Below are positions 8,189 to 17,223 of a stretch of DNA of 64,000 bases, in pieces. Under the pieces are notes generated by a model, which saw only the letters and a list, made by a program, of their open reading frames with translations, was not told the DNA's origin and searched no databases. Origin of the DNA: JABDQW01 sp942492025 (GTDB lineage Bacteria > Pseudomonadota > Gammaproteobacteria > SZUA-229); assembly GCA_942492025.1 (NCBI GenBank), contig CALODJ010000001.1:186001-250000 (forward strand). The letters run 5' to 3'. Positions within the stretch are counted from its first letter, which is position 1. Each line of letters begins with the position of its first letter. Position numbers and translations under genes: made by a program.

Positions 8189-8896
8189 ATGATGCACGAA
8201 ATTAAAGATATCAGGCTTGTTTCAATAATACTTGTTCTGCCCATTCTCCTTTCACTTCCTGTGAACAGCCTGGCACATGAATATGAAGACCATTATGACC
8301 GCGTCCAGCTAAGCGCCAGCGCGCAAACCCAGGTCGACAACGATACCGTGATTGTGACGCTGTACGCTCAGGAAGAGGGCAGTGACTCAGTACAACTGGT
8401 GAACCTTGTCAACGACCGCATCGAGGTGGCAATCAGGTATATCAAGCAGCATGATGCTATCAAGGTACAGACCGGCGGGTACAGCACCACCCCTGTCTAT
8501 CATAACAACAAGATCACCGGCTGGCGTGTCAGGCAGAGCCTGCGTCTGGAGTCTCTGGACATGGCGTTAACGAGTCAAGTACTCGGACACCTGCAACAGA
8601 CACTGTCCCTGCAGGGCATGAATTTTACGGTTTCACCCGAATTAAAAAATACAACCGATGACGAGTTAATCGGACAGGCATTGACAGTATTTGAGCAGCG
8701 TGCAAAAGCTATTACATCGAAACTCGGACGAAAAAATTACAAAATCGTTGATATAAACGTTTCTACCCAGGTAGACCAGTATCCTCGGCGTAATTACGAA
8801 GTCGCTGCCATGGCCTCAAAGATGGCTGCACCTCCGATCGAAAGTGGAGAACAGACACTGCAGGTCACCGTTTCCGGGCAGATAGAGATGGAATGA
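8189..8896 (+). CDS. SIMPL (DUF541) domain protein, exported
   Basis: The 235-residue product starts at ATG 8189, preceded by GGAG (8179-8182). It has a signal peptide (about 1-30, ending NSLAHEY) and a SIMPL/DUF541 body. The body has the typical N-terminal 'VQLSASAQTQVDNDTVIVTL', a central GWRVRQSLRLESLD strand pair, and the C-terminal strand pattern ending GEQTLQVTVSGQIEME. SIMPL proteins (for example E. coli YggE) are periplasmic or outer-membrane-associated and have been linked to oxidative stress; the molecular function is not settled. The gene stands alone between the PLD remnant and a repeat-bearing gap. Confidence 0.85.
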   Translation: MMHEIKDIRLVSIILVLPILLSLPVNSLAHEYEDHYDRVQLSASAQTQVDNDTVIVTLYAQEEGSDSVQLVNLVNDRIEVAIRYIKQHDAIKVQTGGYSTTPVYHNNKITGWRVRQSLRLESLDMALTSQVLGHLQQTLSLQGMNFTVSPELKNTTDDELIGQALTVFEQRAKAITSKLGRKNYKIVDINVSTQVDQYPRRNYEVAAMASKMAAPPIESGEQTLQVTVSGQIEME

Positions 8897-9384
8897 GGAT
8901 CGTGTGATCACGATCTCCATCAGGCTTCTACACCCAACAGACAGCCTGCGACTGTTGCACTGCAAATCTGGCGGCACGAACTTCGCCAAACAGCCAAGCG
9001 GTTGCTCGATAAAAACTAATCGGACGAACTGTAATCTCACAAAACCTGTTTAGCCCGGATGTTGCACGAAGGCGGGAATGCCAGGTTAAGAATTAATTTA
9101 TATTTCAATGAGTTACGCTCTATTTGTCGGGGTATTGCTCGGTTACAGTTTATCCTCTTCGGTTTCACGGGCAAGCTGCTTAACCAGCTTGCCCCTAAAA
9201 TCCGAATCCTTCGTGCAACATCCGGGTTAGTCACCTGCAGGTGTCTGATATTTCGACAAATACGGAATAATGCACGTCCGTTTTCCTATGTTAGGCCGCG
9301 GAGATTATTTATCTGATTTACTTGTAATTATCGATCAAGAAGTCTAAACAAGATGTATGTATCAGACATACCTTTGTCATTAAA
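8897..9384. other. Intergenic region with an interspersed inverted repeat
   Basis: This 488-nt gap holds the 179-bp inverted-repeat element at 9051-9229. Inside that element is a perfect 10-bp hairpin (9169-9178/9185-9194, GGGCAAGCTG/CAGCTTGCCC). The rest is AT-rich with no recognisable gene; the promoter of the downstream binding-protein gene is presumably near 9300-9370. Confidence 0.5.
9051..9229. repeat. MITE-like element with 22-bp terminal inverted repeats (TAGCCCGGATGTTGCACGAAGG)
   Basis: The left arm 9051-9072 and right arm 9208-9229 are inverted repeats differing at one base (TAGCCC versus TAACCC). An internal perfect hairpin lies at 9169-9194. A partial copy of one end (TTGCACGAAGGATTTGGAT) recurs at 22378-22396. 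There is no coding capacity, so this is a non-autonomous interspersed element by inference. Confidence 0.65.
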
Positions 9385-10299
9385 GTGGCTATCACAAGGT
9401 CATTTCACAAAGCCTGCGCTGCATGTTTTCTGTTCATGTATGCTTGTCTCGCTATGGCCGAGCCAGAGACCACGCTGAACTGGGTCGGCTGCGGTATCAG
9501 TAAGAAAGCCTATGTCACAGATCTGGCAAAAGCCTTTGAGAAGAAGACCGATATTCGCATTAACATTCAGGGTGGAGGGGCTACCAAAGGTATTCGTGAG
9601 GTGGTGACGGGTACTGCCGATTTGGGTGGCTCGTGTCGCTATCAGCTGCCTGAAGACCCGCGTGAGGCAGGTGCAGGCCTGGAGCCGGTCGCATGGGATG
9701 CACTGGTCGTCATCACAAACAAAGGCAATCCAGTGGATAATTTGAGCATGGAGCAGGTCAAGGAAATCTATACCGGCAAAATAAGAAACTGGCAGGTGCT
9801 TGGAGGGCCGAATGCGCCCGTTGAGGTGTATACCAGAAAAGGCAAGCACTCCGGTGTTGGGCGTACCTTGAGAAAACTTATTTTTGCTGATTTTGATCAG
9901 AAGATTGTGTCGACAAAATCTTTCCCATCTTCCGGCCCACTGGAAAAAGCCATTATGGATAATCCACATGCCATCGGCATCACCGGCATTAGCAGCGCAC
10001 GCTTGCGTGATGTCAAAATACTCAAGCTGGAAAATATCTACCCCACTTATGACGCCGTTAAAGGTGGAGAATACCAGCTCTACCGCCCGCTTTACCTGAC
10101 GTATAATCCAAAGTCAGAAAAGCTCGCAGAAGTGAAGCAGTTTATCAGCTTCTGTCACAGTCACGAGGGCAGGGAGATTATGCGGAAAAATGGTACCTTG
10201 CCTTACCGCGAGGGCGTACATCTGGTCATGCGACAGATCGAGCAGGACTTGTCGGCTTTTCGCAAGGGTGCAGATTTTTCAGACATGATGGGTGAGTAA
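9385..10299 (+). CDS. PstS-like periplasmic phosphate/anion-binding protein
   Basis: The 304-residue product begins at GTG 9385, the only start giving a full signal peptide (to about residue 25, LAMAEPE). It has the PBP-like/PstS core: the N-terminal lobe strand TTLNWVGCGIS, the ligand-loop TADLGGSCRYQLPED, the linker strand VAWDALVVITNKGNPVDNLS, then MEQVKEIYTGKIRNWQVLGG, where the family has 'lt..ql..IfsGki.nW...gg'. The C-terminal lobe has the typical KQFISFCHSHEGREIMRKNG. No pstCAB genes are nearby, so it is an orphan binding protein, perhaps sensory or scavenging. Substrate is inferred from family only. Spacing to neighbours suggests a monocistronic unit. Confidence 0.8.
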   Translation: MAITRSFHKACAACFLFMYACLAMAEPETTLNWVGCGISKKAYVTDLAKAFEKKTDIRINIQGGGATKGIREVVTGTADLGGSCRYQLPEDPREAGAGLEPVAWDALVVITNKGNPVDNLSMEQVKEIYTGKIRNWQVLGGPNAPVEVYTRKGKHSGVGRTLRKLIFADFDQKIVSTKSFPSSGPLEKAIMDNPHAIGITGISSARLRDVKILKLENIYPTYDAVKGGEYQLYRPLYLTYNPKSEKLAEVKQFISFCHSHEGREIMRKNGTLPYREGVHLVMRQIEQDLSAFRKGADFSDMMGE

Positions 10300-10329
10300 G
10301 GGATTTTCTACGTTTCTGCTGATAATGCG

Positions 10330-10343
10330 TTGATCAATATCAA
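10330..10343. promoter_or_regulatory. Perfect FNR/ANR-type box in a convergent intergenic region
   Basis: The sequence TTGATCAATATCAA matches the TTGAT-N4-ATCAA consensus exactly. It sits 31 nt after the binding-protein stop, where no gene start follows on either strand, so a promoter role is doubtful. Confidence 0.25.
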
Positions 10344-10485
10344 GGTGTTCTAACAGCTCTTACGTATCTGAATCGGGTGATCAGACGATTCAGGCATCCG
10401 ATCAACCAGCGATTACGCAGAGGCTATAAGTCCTTTTACATTGAATCAATGAAAAAATATTTCATCAGATGAAACACTGTGTTTT

Positions 10486-10539
10486 CTAGCCCGCATTTCT
10501 CACCAGGGGGCTAGCCCCCTGGTGAGAAATGCGGGCTAG
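10486..10539. repeat. 54-bp perfect palindrome, solo copy of the CCCGCATTTCTCACCAGG repeat family
   Basis: The two 27-nt halves (10486-10512 and 10513-10539) are exact reverse complements with no loop, bounded by CTAG at each end and with CTAG at the centre. The arm CTAGCCCGCATTTCTCACC is the same terminus that bounds the elements at 16378-16626 and 22212-22372. It lies between two convergent genes and could act as a bidirectional terminator, though there is no clear T-run. Confidence 0.85.
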
Positions 10540-10564
10540 AGTATATCTTCGGAGAACCCATTTG

Positions 10565-11911
10565 TTAGTGGAGTGGGGCGATTTTCAATATAGTCTTCAG
10601 TGCACTCAGCGTTTGTTGTTCCTCGTTACTGACGTTGTCACCAAAGAGTCCGAGAATACCGCCTGATGATTCGGCAACCGTCTTACCGATTTGCATGAGC
10701 GATAATTTATACTGCATGGCGTCTTCACTGGTGAGTTTCGTGTCGACTGCAGCAGTTATCTCTTCCAGGATTGATTTAGGATCGATGATGCCCTCGAGGA
10801 CATCTCTCATGAGCTGCTCAAGATTAGGCAAAACATCCATCATCAATTGCCGCATAATATGATTGTCTGCAATCGGACCCTGAATCAGCTGTTGCTGAAA
10901 GCCTTGAATCTCCTTTTTGTCAATCGAGCCATCGGCGCTTGCTATCAGGGCAAAAACCACGATGGGTGTATAGAGCAGTTTTTGCCATTCGTTCTTGGTG
11001 AAAAGTGCCTTGTAGCTTTCATGCTCCACTGAGCTGTTCTCTTCAGCCGTTCTGCCGAATTCGAAAACGTCGATTTTTGCCACGGGCTTGATGGCATCAA
11101 TCAGAGTGTGCCAGTCAGGTTCCATGATTGCAGGTGCCAGCAGTACTGTCTCGCTGAGCCAGACAGCTTTTTCACCGAGCGCTGCTGCCAATTGTTCAAG
11201 CGTGACAAAATAGTGTTCTGAATCCTCGCTTCGCACATTAATAGCATCTGCGCCATCACAGAGTACGGTAGCAACGTCGGGCCCATAAACCGACGTTACG
11301 ACTTCAAGATCACCGGTTTCGTTCTGTAACCTGATACCCGATGCTATGTAGAAATCGTGATCTTCAAGATAATTTAGCATTCTGAAGCGATCATAAAATT
11401 CACTGACCACGGTTTTTGGATTGGCTAGCAGTTGGCCAAAAAAGCGAGGCCCGGCTTCGAGGTTGCGGATTGTCCCGGCCAATGTATAGGTGGCTTGCTC
11501 GTATTGATAACTGCCAATGAGCATTTTAACCATGCTTGTACAATGTTCTTTGATCCAGTCGTTGTCATACTTGATGAGAAAGCTATCAACATCCATTGCG
11601 GTATTGTCTTCGGGTTCGATCACCGTACTATTCTGTTTGGCTATCTCAGCGATGAGCTTGATCGCAAGGTCATAGTCTCTCGGTGATGAATTTGAAAAAA
11701 TTCGCGCAGAAAACGTGCCATTACAGTAGCTGGTCTCGATCGGACGTACGGATATCTGGTCTATGTAAAGATAGGCGTCTCCCTCCGGCCAGTTGTTGTT
11801 CTCGGGTTGGGGAGAATCGTCCGTCAGTAAGAGATTGCTTATTCCCAGATTGTCAAGTGTGTGCTGATACGAAAGCTTGTTCACATTCCTTATATGGAAA
11901 GAATGGCTCAT
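10565..11911 (-). CDS. Conserved hypothetical protein with a C-terminal TerB-like domain
   Basis: The 448-residue product starts at ATG 11911, with AAAGGA upstream on the minus strand; the open frame extends 71 codons further but that part is low-complexity and unlikely. No signal peptide is present. The N-terminal two thirds (to about residue 320) are unrecognised. The C-terminal part contains TPIVVFALIASADGSIDKKE, where the TerB/TerB-like helical domain has its acidic 'A..ADG.id..E' metal-site motif, followed by amphipathic helices. TerB-like domains occur in tellurite-resistance and stress-related proteins; the specific role here is unknown. It is convergent with the PstS-like gene across the palindrome at 10486. 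Confidence 0.65.
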   Translation of the reverse strand: MSHSFHIRNVNKLSYQHTLDNLGISNLLLTDDSPQPENNNWPEGDAYLYIDQISVRPIETSYCNGTFSARIFSNSSPRDYDLAIKLIAEIAKQNSTVIEPEDNTAMDVDSFLIKYDNDWIKEHCTSMVKMLIGSYQYEQATYTLAGTIRNLEAGPRFFGQLLANPKTVVSEFYDRFRMLNYLEDHDFYIASGIRLQNETGDLEVVTSVYGPDVATVLCDGADAINVRSEDSEHYFVTLEQLAAALGEKAVWLSETVLLAPAIMEPDWHTLIDAIKPVAKIDVFEFGRTAEENSSVEHESYKALFTKNEWQKLLYTPIVVFALIASADGSIDKKEIQGFQQQLIQGPIADNHIMRQLMMDVLPNLEQLMRDVLEGIIDPKSILEEITAAVDTKLTSEDAMQYKLSLMQIGKTVAESSGGILGLFGDNVSNEEQQTLSALKTILKIAPLH

Positions 11912-12401
11912 GGTTAGTCCTTTTTCGATGTCTTTTGGAACAATTCTGACTATAGCCGAAAAAAAGGGCTTTGCAATTGTGCAGGCTAGCTGCATTGAGT
12001 GCCTTATGCGGTGAGGCGGACGGCCAACAAGCAACCGCCGACTATAGTGCAGTGATTTCGTGTTTGCCCGATGATCATGCTCAGGCTGCTTGTGATGGAC
12101 AGGCCGTGGTGAAAGTGGCTGCAACCGATATCCAGGTCCTGATTAATGATTATCATTGCCAATTCTGATCATAGATGCCGATCTGTATCCTGTCTGAAAT
12201 GATGTCGAAACAATCGGCCGTTAACGCCGATATCAATACGAACGTTGCAATACCATTCGTCACATAAACGAAATGTGTTCTGGAAACTGAGCTACCTTAT
12301 TAGTGGCGATTGCCAATGGTATCGAAGGGCTTGCTATCTGCTAGACAGAATGTCATGTCTGGGATGTTCGAAAGTCACTTCTGTAACGGGGAGTTGGAAA
12401 C
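11912..12401. other. Intergenic region between divergent genes
   Basis: This 490-nt gap contains a 65-codon plus-strand open frame (11971-12168) without a ribosome site or recognisable domain. No repeat or clear promoter was recognised apart from the GGGGAG ribosome site (12388-12393) of the HDOD gene. Confidence 0.4.
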
Positions 12402-13250
12402 GTGACCAATACTATGAGTGCAAAAGCAGAGATGCTGTTTGTTGATTTAAAGAAAGCTGTAGAAACCGATAAATTGATATTACCCACACTACCTGATGTG
12501 GCTTTGAAAATACGTGATGCGGTAGAAAATGAAAATTCCACGGCACAGGATATCTCAGATGCGTTGGCGCAGGATGCATCATTGGCCGCACGCTTGATCA
12601 AGGTTGCAAACAGTCCATTGTATCGCACCAGAAATCCCATCGAAGACTTGCAAATGGCGGTGACCCGGCTCGGTATACGTATTGTGCGTGATCTGGTGGT
12701 TGGTCTTGCGATGAAACAGATTTTTCAGGCGACGTCTGATGCCCTCGATGTTCATTCCAGAGAAATCTGGTCCAAATCCGTCGATGCTGCCGCTATCAGC
12801 CGCATGATGGCAACACTCGTAGCTGGTATCAATCCGGAACGGGCCTTGCTTGCGGGCCTGATCCACAACATTGGTGCACTACCAATTCTGGTCCAGGCCG
12901 AAAATGATGAGGAGCTGTTTCATGACGAAGCAGCACTGGGTCGGGTGATATATGAATTGCAGGGTGAGGTGGGAGAGCTTATTTTACGCCATTGGGAATT
13001 TGATGAGGATATGATTGAGGTTGTGAAGCAGTCCTATAATTTCAATTACGATAACGGTGATCAGGCAAATATAGTCGATCTTGTACAAGTTGCGCTGTTA
13101 CAGGGAAAACATGTGCCGTCCGAGTTATCGCCCGAAAGCTGGTCTGATGTGCCGGCTTTCAAACGTCTGGGTATTGATAATGAGATCAATGTGGTTGATA
13201 TAGAAGAAAACAAGGAAGTAATAGAAAACACCAGGATGGCGTTGCGATAA
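12402..13250 (+). CDS. HDOD-domain signalling protein
   Basis: The 282-residue soluble product starts at GTG 12402, 8 nt after a strong GGGGAG; an ATG 12 nt downstream is the alternative. It is a single HDOD domain: LPTLPDVALKIRDAV near the N-terminus, then 'ALAQDASLAARLIKVANSPL' with the family's 'dp.La.rlLr.aNSa.y' motif, the paired helices 'AVTRLGIRIVRDLVVGLAMK', and LLAGLIHNIGALPILV, which corresponds to the degraded HD site. HDOD proteins act in regulatory and stress signalling, often alongside cyclic-di-GMP modules. Here it stands alone, so its partner is unknown. Confidence 0.9.
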   Translation: MTNTMSAKAEMLFVDLKKAVETDKLILPTLPDVALKIRDAVENENSTAQDISDALAQDASLAARLIKVANSPLYRTRNPIEDLQMAVTRLGIRIVRDLVVGLAMKQIFQATSDALDVHSREIWSKSVDAAAISRMMATLVAGINPERALLAGLIHNIGALPILVQAENDEELFHDEAALGRVIYELQGEVGELILRHWEFDEDMIEVVKQSYNFNYDNGDQANIVDLVQVALLQGKHVPSELSPESWSDVPAFKRLGIDNEINVVDIEENKEVIENTRMALR

Positions 13251-13271
13251 CGCGTTTTCCTCCACGCCATT

Positions 13272-13721
13272 CACCGCAGAGGCGCAAAGACACTGAGGTA
13301 AAACAGGTTTTTTGTACAGCGGGGAACAACGCGTAGACCGGCATACGCGAAGCGTTGCTGGCGGTAGGCCGGTAGACAGGAAAGGCCAGAATCACACTCC
13401 AGGCAATCATTATTGGTAGTGACTCAGATCTGATCTTGCAGATCGTGAACAAGACTCAGACGCTAACTGGCAGCTGAATGGGCCGATCGTAGGATGCGCC
13501 GTGCGCACCGAGACTGGACAATACACTTAAATTTCGCGGTGCGCACGGCGCAGCCTTCTACAGTTGTTATTTCATTATTACACCAATATGATGTGTTTTT
13601 GACCGCATCGGCAGTGTCAGGCCTACTTGAGAGTAATTGACAGGCTTGTCGGATTAGATCGGGACATTTACATTATTGGTGATGATCGATCATATCTCTC
13701 CGCCTCCGCGCCTCAGCGGTG
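13272..13721. repeat. Inverted-repeat bracket CACCGCAGAGGCGC ... GCGCCTCAGCGGTG
   Basis: The 14-nt arms are inverted with one mismatch, 422 nt apart, and occupy nearly the whole gap between the HDOD and transpeptidase genes. A similar logic (Cs and Gs flanking 'GCGCAAAG') is seen in the bracket at 61657-61861. Confidence 0.5.
13489..13561. repeat. GTAGG-TGCGC-GTGCGCACC interspersed palindromic repeat, copy 1
   Basis: The left arm GTAGGATGCGCCGTGCGCACCG and right arm CGGTGCGCACGGCGCAGCCTTCTAC are inverted with a short AT-rich loop. Two more copies lie at 32493-32568 and 61692-61760. All three sit in intergenic space. Confidence 0.85.
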
Positions 13722-13785
13722 TACTACACAGTATAATGGCTACCCCTGAATCGACATGATCTGATCCCGGATTTCAAAAATATTC

Positions 13786-15435
13786 ATGACTTATCGCCTT
13801 GCGTGCTCAAAAAAGTTACTGAAACCACTGATTCTGATATGCCTGTTATTTTCTGCCAGTGTGCGGGCCGATACTGACTGGGAGTCAGGATCGTCGCGCT
13901 ATCTGGAACAGTTACTGAAAAACAACCCGGAACGCCTTCCTGAGCTGAAGCAATCAGTTGTTACTGACTTCTATCGTGCGCGCGCGTATAAACTCCTTTG
14001 GTCGAATGAAGCCGGTCGGTTCGACCGTGCGTATGATCTGTTGCAGGTCATTATTCACGCGAATGATGAGGGACTGGAACCGAGCGATTACTATCTTGAA
14101 GCCATTCGGAAATACTGGAATTCGACGGAACTGGGAGAATCTGTACCGCTCGATCTGTTGTTGACTGCGGCCCTGTATCGTTATGCCAATGATGTGTACG
14201 CCGGCAGGTTTGACTCGCGTAAAGTCGATGCGGACTGGAATATTCAAAATGAACCCGTGGATATGCGCAGCCTGTACGCACAGGTAGCCGGCAGGAAATC
14301 GATCGAACAACTCTTGAAACAGCTGCCGCCAAAGCATGCCGGCTATCAGTTGCTAAAAAAGCAGTTGCGCCATTATCGTGAGCTGGCACAGCAGGGAGGA
14401 TGGCAACGTCTGCCCTGGGGTCCGGTTCTGGAGCGTGGCATGCAGCACGAGCAGGTCGTCCAGCTGAAACGACGGCTCGAAATGACAGCCGACCTGGTCG
14501 ATCATCCTTTCCCTGAAGTTGATGTATACGATCAATGGCTCGAACAGGCCGTCATGCGCTATCAGACGCGACACGGTCTGGAGGTGGACGGAAAGGTTGG
14601 GCCGCAAACACGCCGCTCATTGAATATCGCCGTGAGTGAAAGACTCAGGCAGATCCGCATCAACATGGAGCGCTGGCGCTGGTTGCAGCGTGATCTCGGA
14701 AAGCGCTATCTGTTGGTGAATATGACCGGATTCGAGCTTTACGTCATCGAGAACGAATCCGTCGTGTTGTCCATGCCGGTGATCATAGGCAAACCATACC
14801 GGGCTACACCCACTTTTTCAGGCCTGGTGAGTTACATGGAGTACAATCCCTACTGGACCATTCCGCTCAACCTGGTATTTGCCGACATTATCCCGCGGCA
14901 AAAGGGCGATCCGACGTATCTTGAAGGAAAATCGATCAAGCTGTACCGGGGCTGGACAAAACCCCGTGAGATCGACCCGCAAACCGTGGACTGGAGCAGT
15001 CTTGATAAAGAACGTTTTCCGTACTGGTTACGTCAGGAGCCGGGGCCTAAAAATGCGCTGGGCAGGATCAAGTTCATTGTCTCCAATCCGTATGAAATCT
15101 ATCTGCACGGCACGCCGGATGCCCACCTGTTCGATCGAGTGGTCCGCACTTTCAGTTCGGGCTGCATACGGGTAAAAGATCCGGTCGCGCTGGCGGCCTT
15201 TTTGTTGAATGACGGCAGCCAGCAGAAGCAGGAGGAAGTGCTGGAGAATATCCATCTAGGGACCAATCAGGGCGTGATCTTGCCGGTAGCGGTTCCAATT
15301 TATCTCGTCTACTTGACAGCCTGGGTGGATCAGGACGGCACAATGCACTTCAGGAAAGATATTTATCAGCGTGATACCCGGCTGAATGAACTATTTGACA
15401 ACTTGGCTGCCCAATATGTCAATAAAAAGCTCTAG
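13786..15435 (+). CDS. ldtD: YcbB/LdtD-type L,D-transpeptidase
   Basis: The 549-residue product makes 3-3 crosslinks in peptidoglycan in the periplasm. Layout: signal peptide (1-28, ending SVRAD); N-terminal scaffold domain (about 33-215); a peptidoglycan-binding helical subdomain (about 220-282, with YQTRHGLEVDGKVGPQTRRSLN); and the YkuD catalytic domain (about 307-500). The catalytic motif is H441 in YLHGTP plus SSGCIRV with the nucleophile C460. Length and order match E. coli YcbB. The downstream gene encodes a YcbK-type protein, an arrangement also known in enterobacteria (ycbB-ycbK). The start at ATG 13786 is set by the signal peptide; no strong ribosome site is seen. Confidence 0.92.
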   Translation: MTYRLACSKKLLKPLILICLLFSASVRADTDWESGSSRYLEQLLKNNPERLPELKQSVVTDFYRARAYKLLWSNEAGRFDRAYDLLQVIIHANDEGLEPSDYYLEAIRKYWNSTELGESVPLDLLLTAALYRYANDVYAGRFDSRKVDADWNIQNEPVDMRSLYAQVAGRKSIEQLLKQLPPKHAGYQLLKKQLRHYRELAQQGGWQRLPWGPVLERGMQHEQVVQLKRRLEMTADLVDHPFPEVDVYDQWLEQAVMRYQTRHGLEVDGKVGPQTRRSLNIAVSERLRQIRINMERWRWLQRDLGKRYLLVNMTGFELYVIENESVVLSMPVIIGKPYRATPTFSGLVSYMEYNPYWTIPLNLVFADIIPRQKGDPTYLEGKSIKLYRGWTKPREIDPQTVDWSSLDKERFPYWLRQEPGPKNALGRIKFIVSNPYEIYLHGTPDAHLFDRVVRTFSSGCIRVKDPVALAAFLLNDGSQQKQEEVLENIHLGTNQGVILPVAVPIYLVYLTAWVDQDGTMHFRKDIYQRDTRLNELFDNLAAQYVNKKL

Positions 15436-15523
15436 TGACATATGGGCAAAATGCTTTAAAATCCAGAACAATAGCCTATATTTTGTTTATCCATTCATAT
15501 TATTTGTATTCGTTGTAGTTACA

Positions 15524-16093
15524 ATGCCAGTAAAAACCGATATGGGCAGCCCTGCGAGGCTGACCCGTAGAAATTTCCTGACGAGCCTGACAGCGGCGGC
15601 GATGACATTGGCCGCCCCCGGTGCCTTTGCATCCGTCACAGCCTCTGGGCGTGACCGTGAGCTGTCTTTTTATAACACCCATACCGGAGAAAAGCTCGCT
15701 GCGACCTTCTGGTCTGACGGCAACTACCTCGATGATGGCATCGAGGCGATTAGCTGGTTGCTCAGAGACCACCGCGCCAGTGTTGCAGGGCCAATGGATC
15801 TGAAGCTGCTCGATCTGCTTTATCAGCTGCAGGCAAGCGTTGATCACAAGGGTGAGTTTCACGTGATTTCGGGGTACCGTTCGCCATCAACCAACGAGAT
15901 GTTGGCCAAACGCAGCTCAGGTGTGGCCAAGCGCAGTTACCATATGCTGGGGCAGGCTATTGACGTCCGCCTGCCTGGCTTTGATACCCGTCAGTTACGC
16001 AAAGCGGCGATCGAACTGAAGGCCGGTGGCGTCGGTTATTATTCCAAATCGGACTTTGTTCATGTGGATGTCGGTCGGGTTCGTCACTGGTAA
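15524..16093 (+). CDS. YcbK-type DUF882 (peptidase M15-like) Tat-exported protein
   Basis: The 189-residue product starts at ATG 15524; an upstream open frame overlaps the transpeptidase gene and is not plausible. A twin-arginine motif (RRNFL, R15-R16) precedes a hydrophobic stretch ending GAFASVTA, so it is Tat-exported. The body is the DUF882/peptidase M15 fold with SGYRSPSTNEML (116-127), a zinc site of H140 (YHMLGQAIDVRL, with D147) and H180 (DFVHVDVG). It ends in the family's 'GRVRHW'. Location after the L,D-transpeptidase suggests peptidoglycan work in the same step. The substrate is unproven for this family. Confidence 0.9.
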   Translation: MPVKTDMGSPARLTRRNFLTSLTAAAMTLAAPGAFASVTASGRDRELSFYNTHTGEKLAATFWSDGNYLDDGIEAISWLLRDHRASVAGPMDLKLLDLLYQLQASVDHKGEFHVISGYRSPSTNEMLAKRSSGVAKRSYHMLGQAIDVRLPGFDTRQLRKAAIELKAGGVGYYSKSDFVHVDVGRVRHW

Positions 16094-16881
16094 TTTTCCG
16101 CGTAGGCTGTCGAGATAAAACGACACGTCCCTGTGTCCATGTGCAAATTTGCATAGTGCACGATCGAACAGCGTTATTCCCAGTTTCGGCTATATTTGCG
16201 TAGCCACAGAAGGGGTGCCATTAGTGTCAGCAGCCAAACCTCCAGTGCGCCGCTGAGGGTCACGTCTGCATGACCTTCTCCGAAATAATGGCCGAATACG
16301 ATCAGTTGTTGTCCACGATACAGGCTGCCAGGGGTGCTCGGCGTGAGATCACTGGTTTTAACACCGCTGATCGACAGTTAACCCGCATTTCTCACCAGGC
16401 GGCGTGGAATACTGGAAAGGCATTGGTTTTTTGGAGTGAAGCTCGGATGATTAAAAATACAGTGTGTTATTCAAGCATGCCTATCACGGTTCAGGCTAGT
16501 CTTCGTGTCCGTAAGCTTGCTCTTCACTCAAACCGTAGCTATTGCTACGCTTTTCGCTCCAGAGTGGTGCTTACGAACACGAATCCTGCGCCTGCTCCCG
16601 TGATCCTGGTGAGAAATGCGGGTTAAACTCCGTGTAGTGTTTCGTGTGTCACCTTGTCACTGGCCAGGCGCCACAGTATCGAGCTGATGCTGGCGATGCG
16701 GCCTTGGGAGTTGCAGGCGTTTCAGCCGCTGCAGAAAAAGCCCCGTCCTGTCGACAGCCACGACACATCAGAGGGATGAGTGCTGTCACAGGGCATGCGA
16801 TCTAAACCATTGCAGCGACAGATCTTATCGAGTGAATTCGACCTGATGACAGGCTATAGTCTGATGCAGGGTGCAACAAAC
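16094..16881. other. Intergenic region containing a full-length MITE
   Basis: This is a 788-nt gap. The MITE lies at 16378-16626. A 118-codon open frame (16270-16626) runs into and through the MITE and is not judged a gene. The stretch 16627-16881 before the next gene shows no repeat or recognisable promoter. Confidence 0.5.
16378..16626. mobile_element. MITE-like element, 249 bp, longest copy of the CCCGCATTTCTCACCAGG family
   Basis: The 22-nt termini (16378-16399 TTAACCCGCATTTCTCACC... and 16605-16626) are perfect inverted repeats ending in TTAA. Its interior shares GAATACTG, AATACAGTGTGTTAT, GCCTATCACGGTTCAGGCT and CTTCGTG with the 161-bp copy at 22212. Relative to that copy it carries an extra 85 nt (16508-16592). 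This extra part forms a hairpin with the flanking GTGTCCGTAAGC/GCTTACGAACAC arms. It encodes no transposase, so it must be mobilised in trans. Confidence 0.85.
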
Positions 16882-17223
16882 ATGAGCTTATCTCGACAAC
16901 AAATTGATTTTCTGACAAGGCGGCGCAGCCTGTTGCAGGCATGGCGGTACCTGGGCCTGCTGATGTTTATTGCCATCACCTGTCTGGTTCTGTTCTTGCT
17001 CGCAAGCGCGCCACTACTGATCAACCCGTTCGAGGTCATTGCGCGCCTTGAATCGGCTTCGATTGAGCCTGCCTCACTCGAAATGATGGCCGTCCTTGTT
17101 CCGATATTGTGCATCCTGATCTGCTCCATCCTGATGTTAGTCGTGGCCATGGTGTACGCGGCATTTTCTAATGAAAAAAAGTATCTTGATATACTGGATG
17201 ATATCGATCACGGTGCCCCGTGA
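16882..17223 (+). CDS. Small two-helix inner-membrane protein, unknown function
   Basis: The 113-residue product (start ATG 16882, MSLSRQQIDFLTRRR) has a basic N-terminus and two long hydrophobic segments at about 21-40 and 66-95, followed by a short acidic C-terminal tail (KYLDILDDIDHGAP). The open frame extends upstream to 16780, but that part lacks any ribosome site. No domain was recognised. It stands alone between two repeat-rich gaps; membership of a small conserved membrane family is possible. Confidence 0.5.
   Translation: MSLSRQQIDFLTRRRSLLQAWRYLGLLMFIAITCLVLFLLASAPLLINPFEVIARLESASIEPASLEMMAVLVPILCILICSILMLVVAMVYAAFSNEKKYLDILDDIDHGAP

Larger units (their letters stand above)
13251..13785. 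other. Intergenic region with nested palindromic repeats
   Basis: This 535-nt gap holds an outer inverted repeat CACCGCAGAGGCGC (13272-13285) / GCGCCTCAGCGGTG (13708-13721). Inside it is a copy of the GTAGGNTGCGCCGTGCGCACC element (13489-13561). No gene was recognised. The promoter of the L,D-transpeptidase gene presumably lies in the last 60 nt. Confidence 0.6.

Noticed and set aside
11971..12168. 65-codon plus-strand frame
   Set aside because: No ribosome site and no similarity recognised; probably chance.
16270..16626. 118-codon plus-strand frame
   Set aside because: Two thirds of it is the MITE at 16378-16626, read across both inverted repeats.
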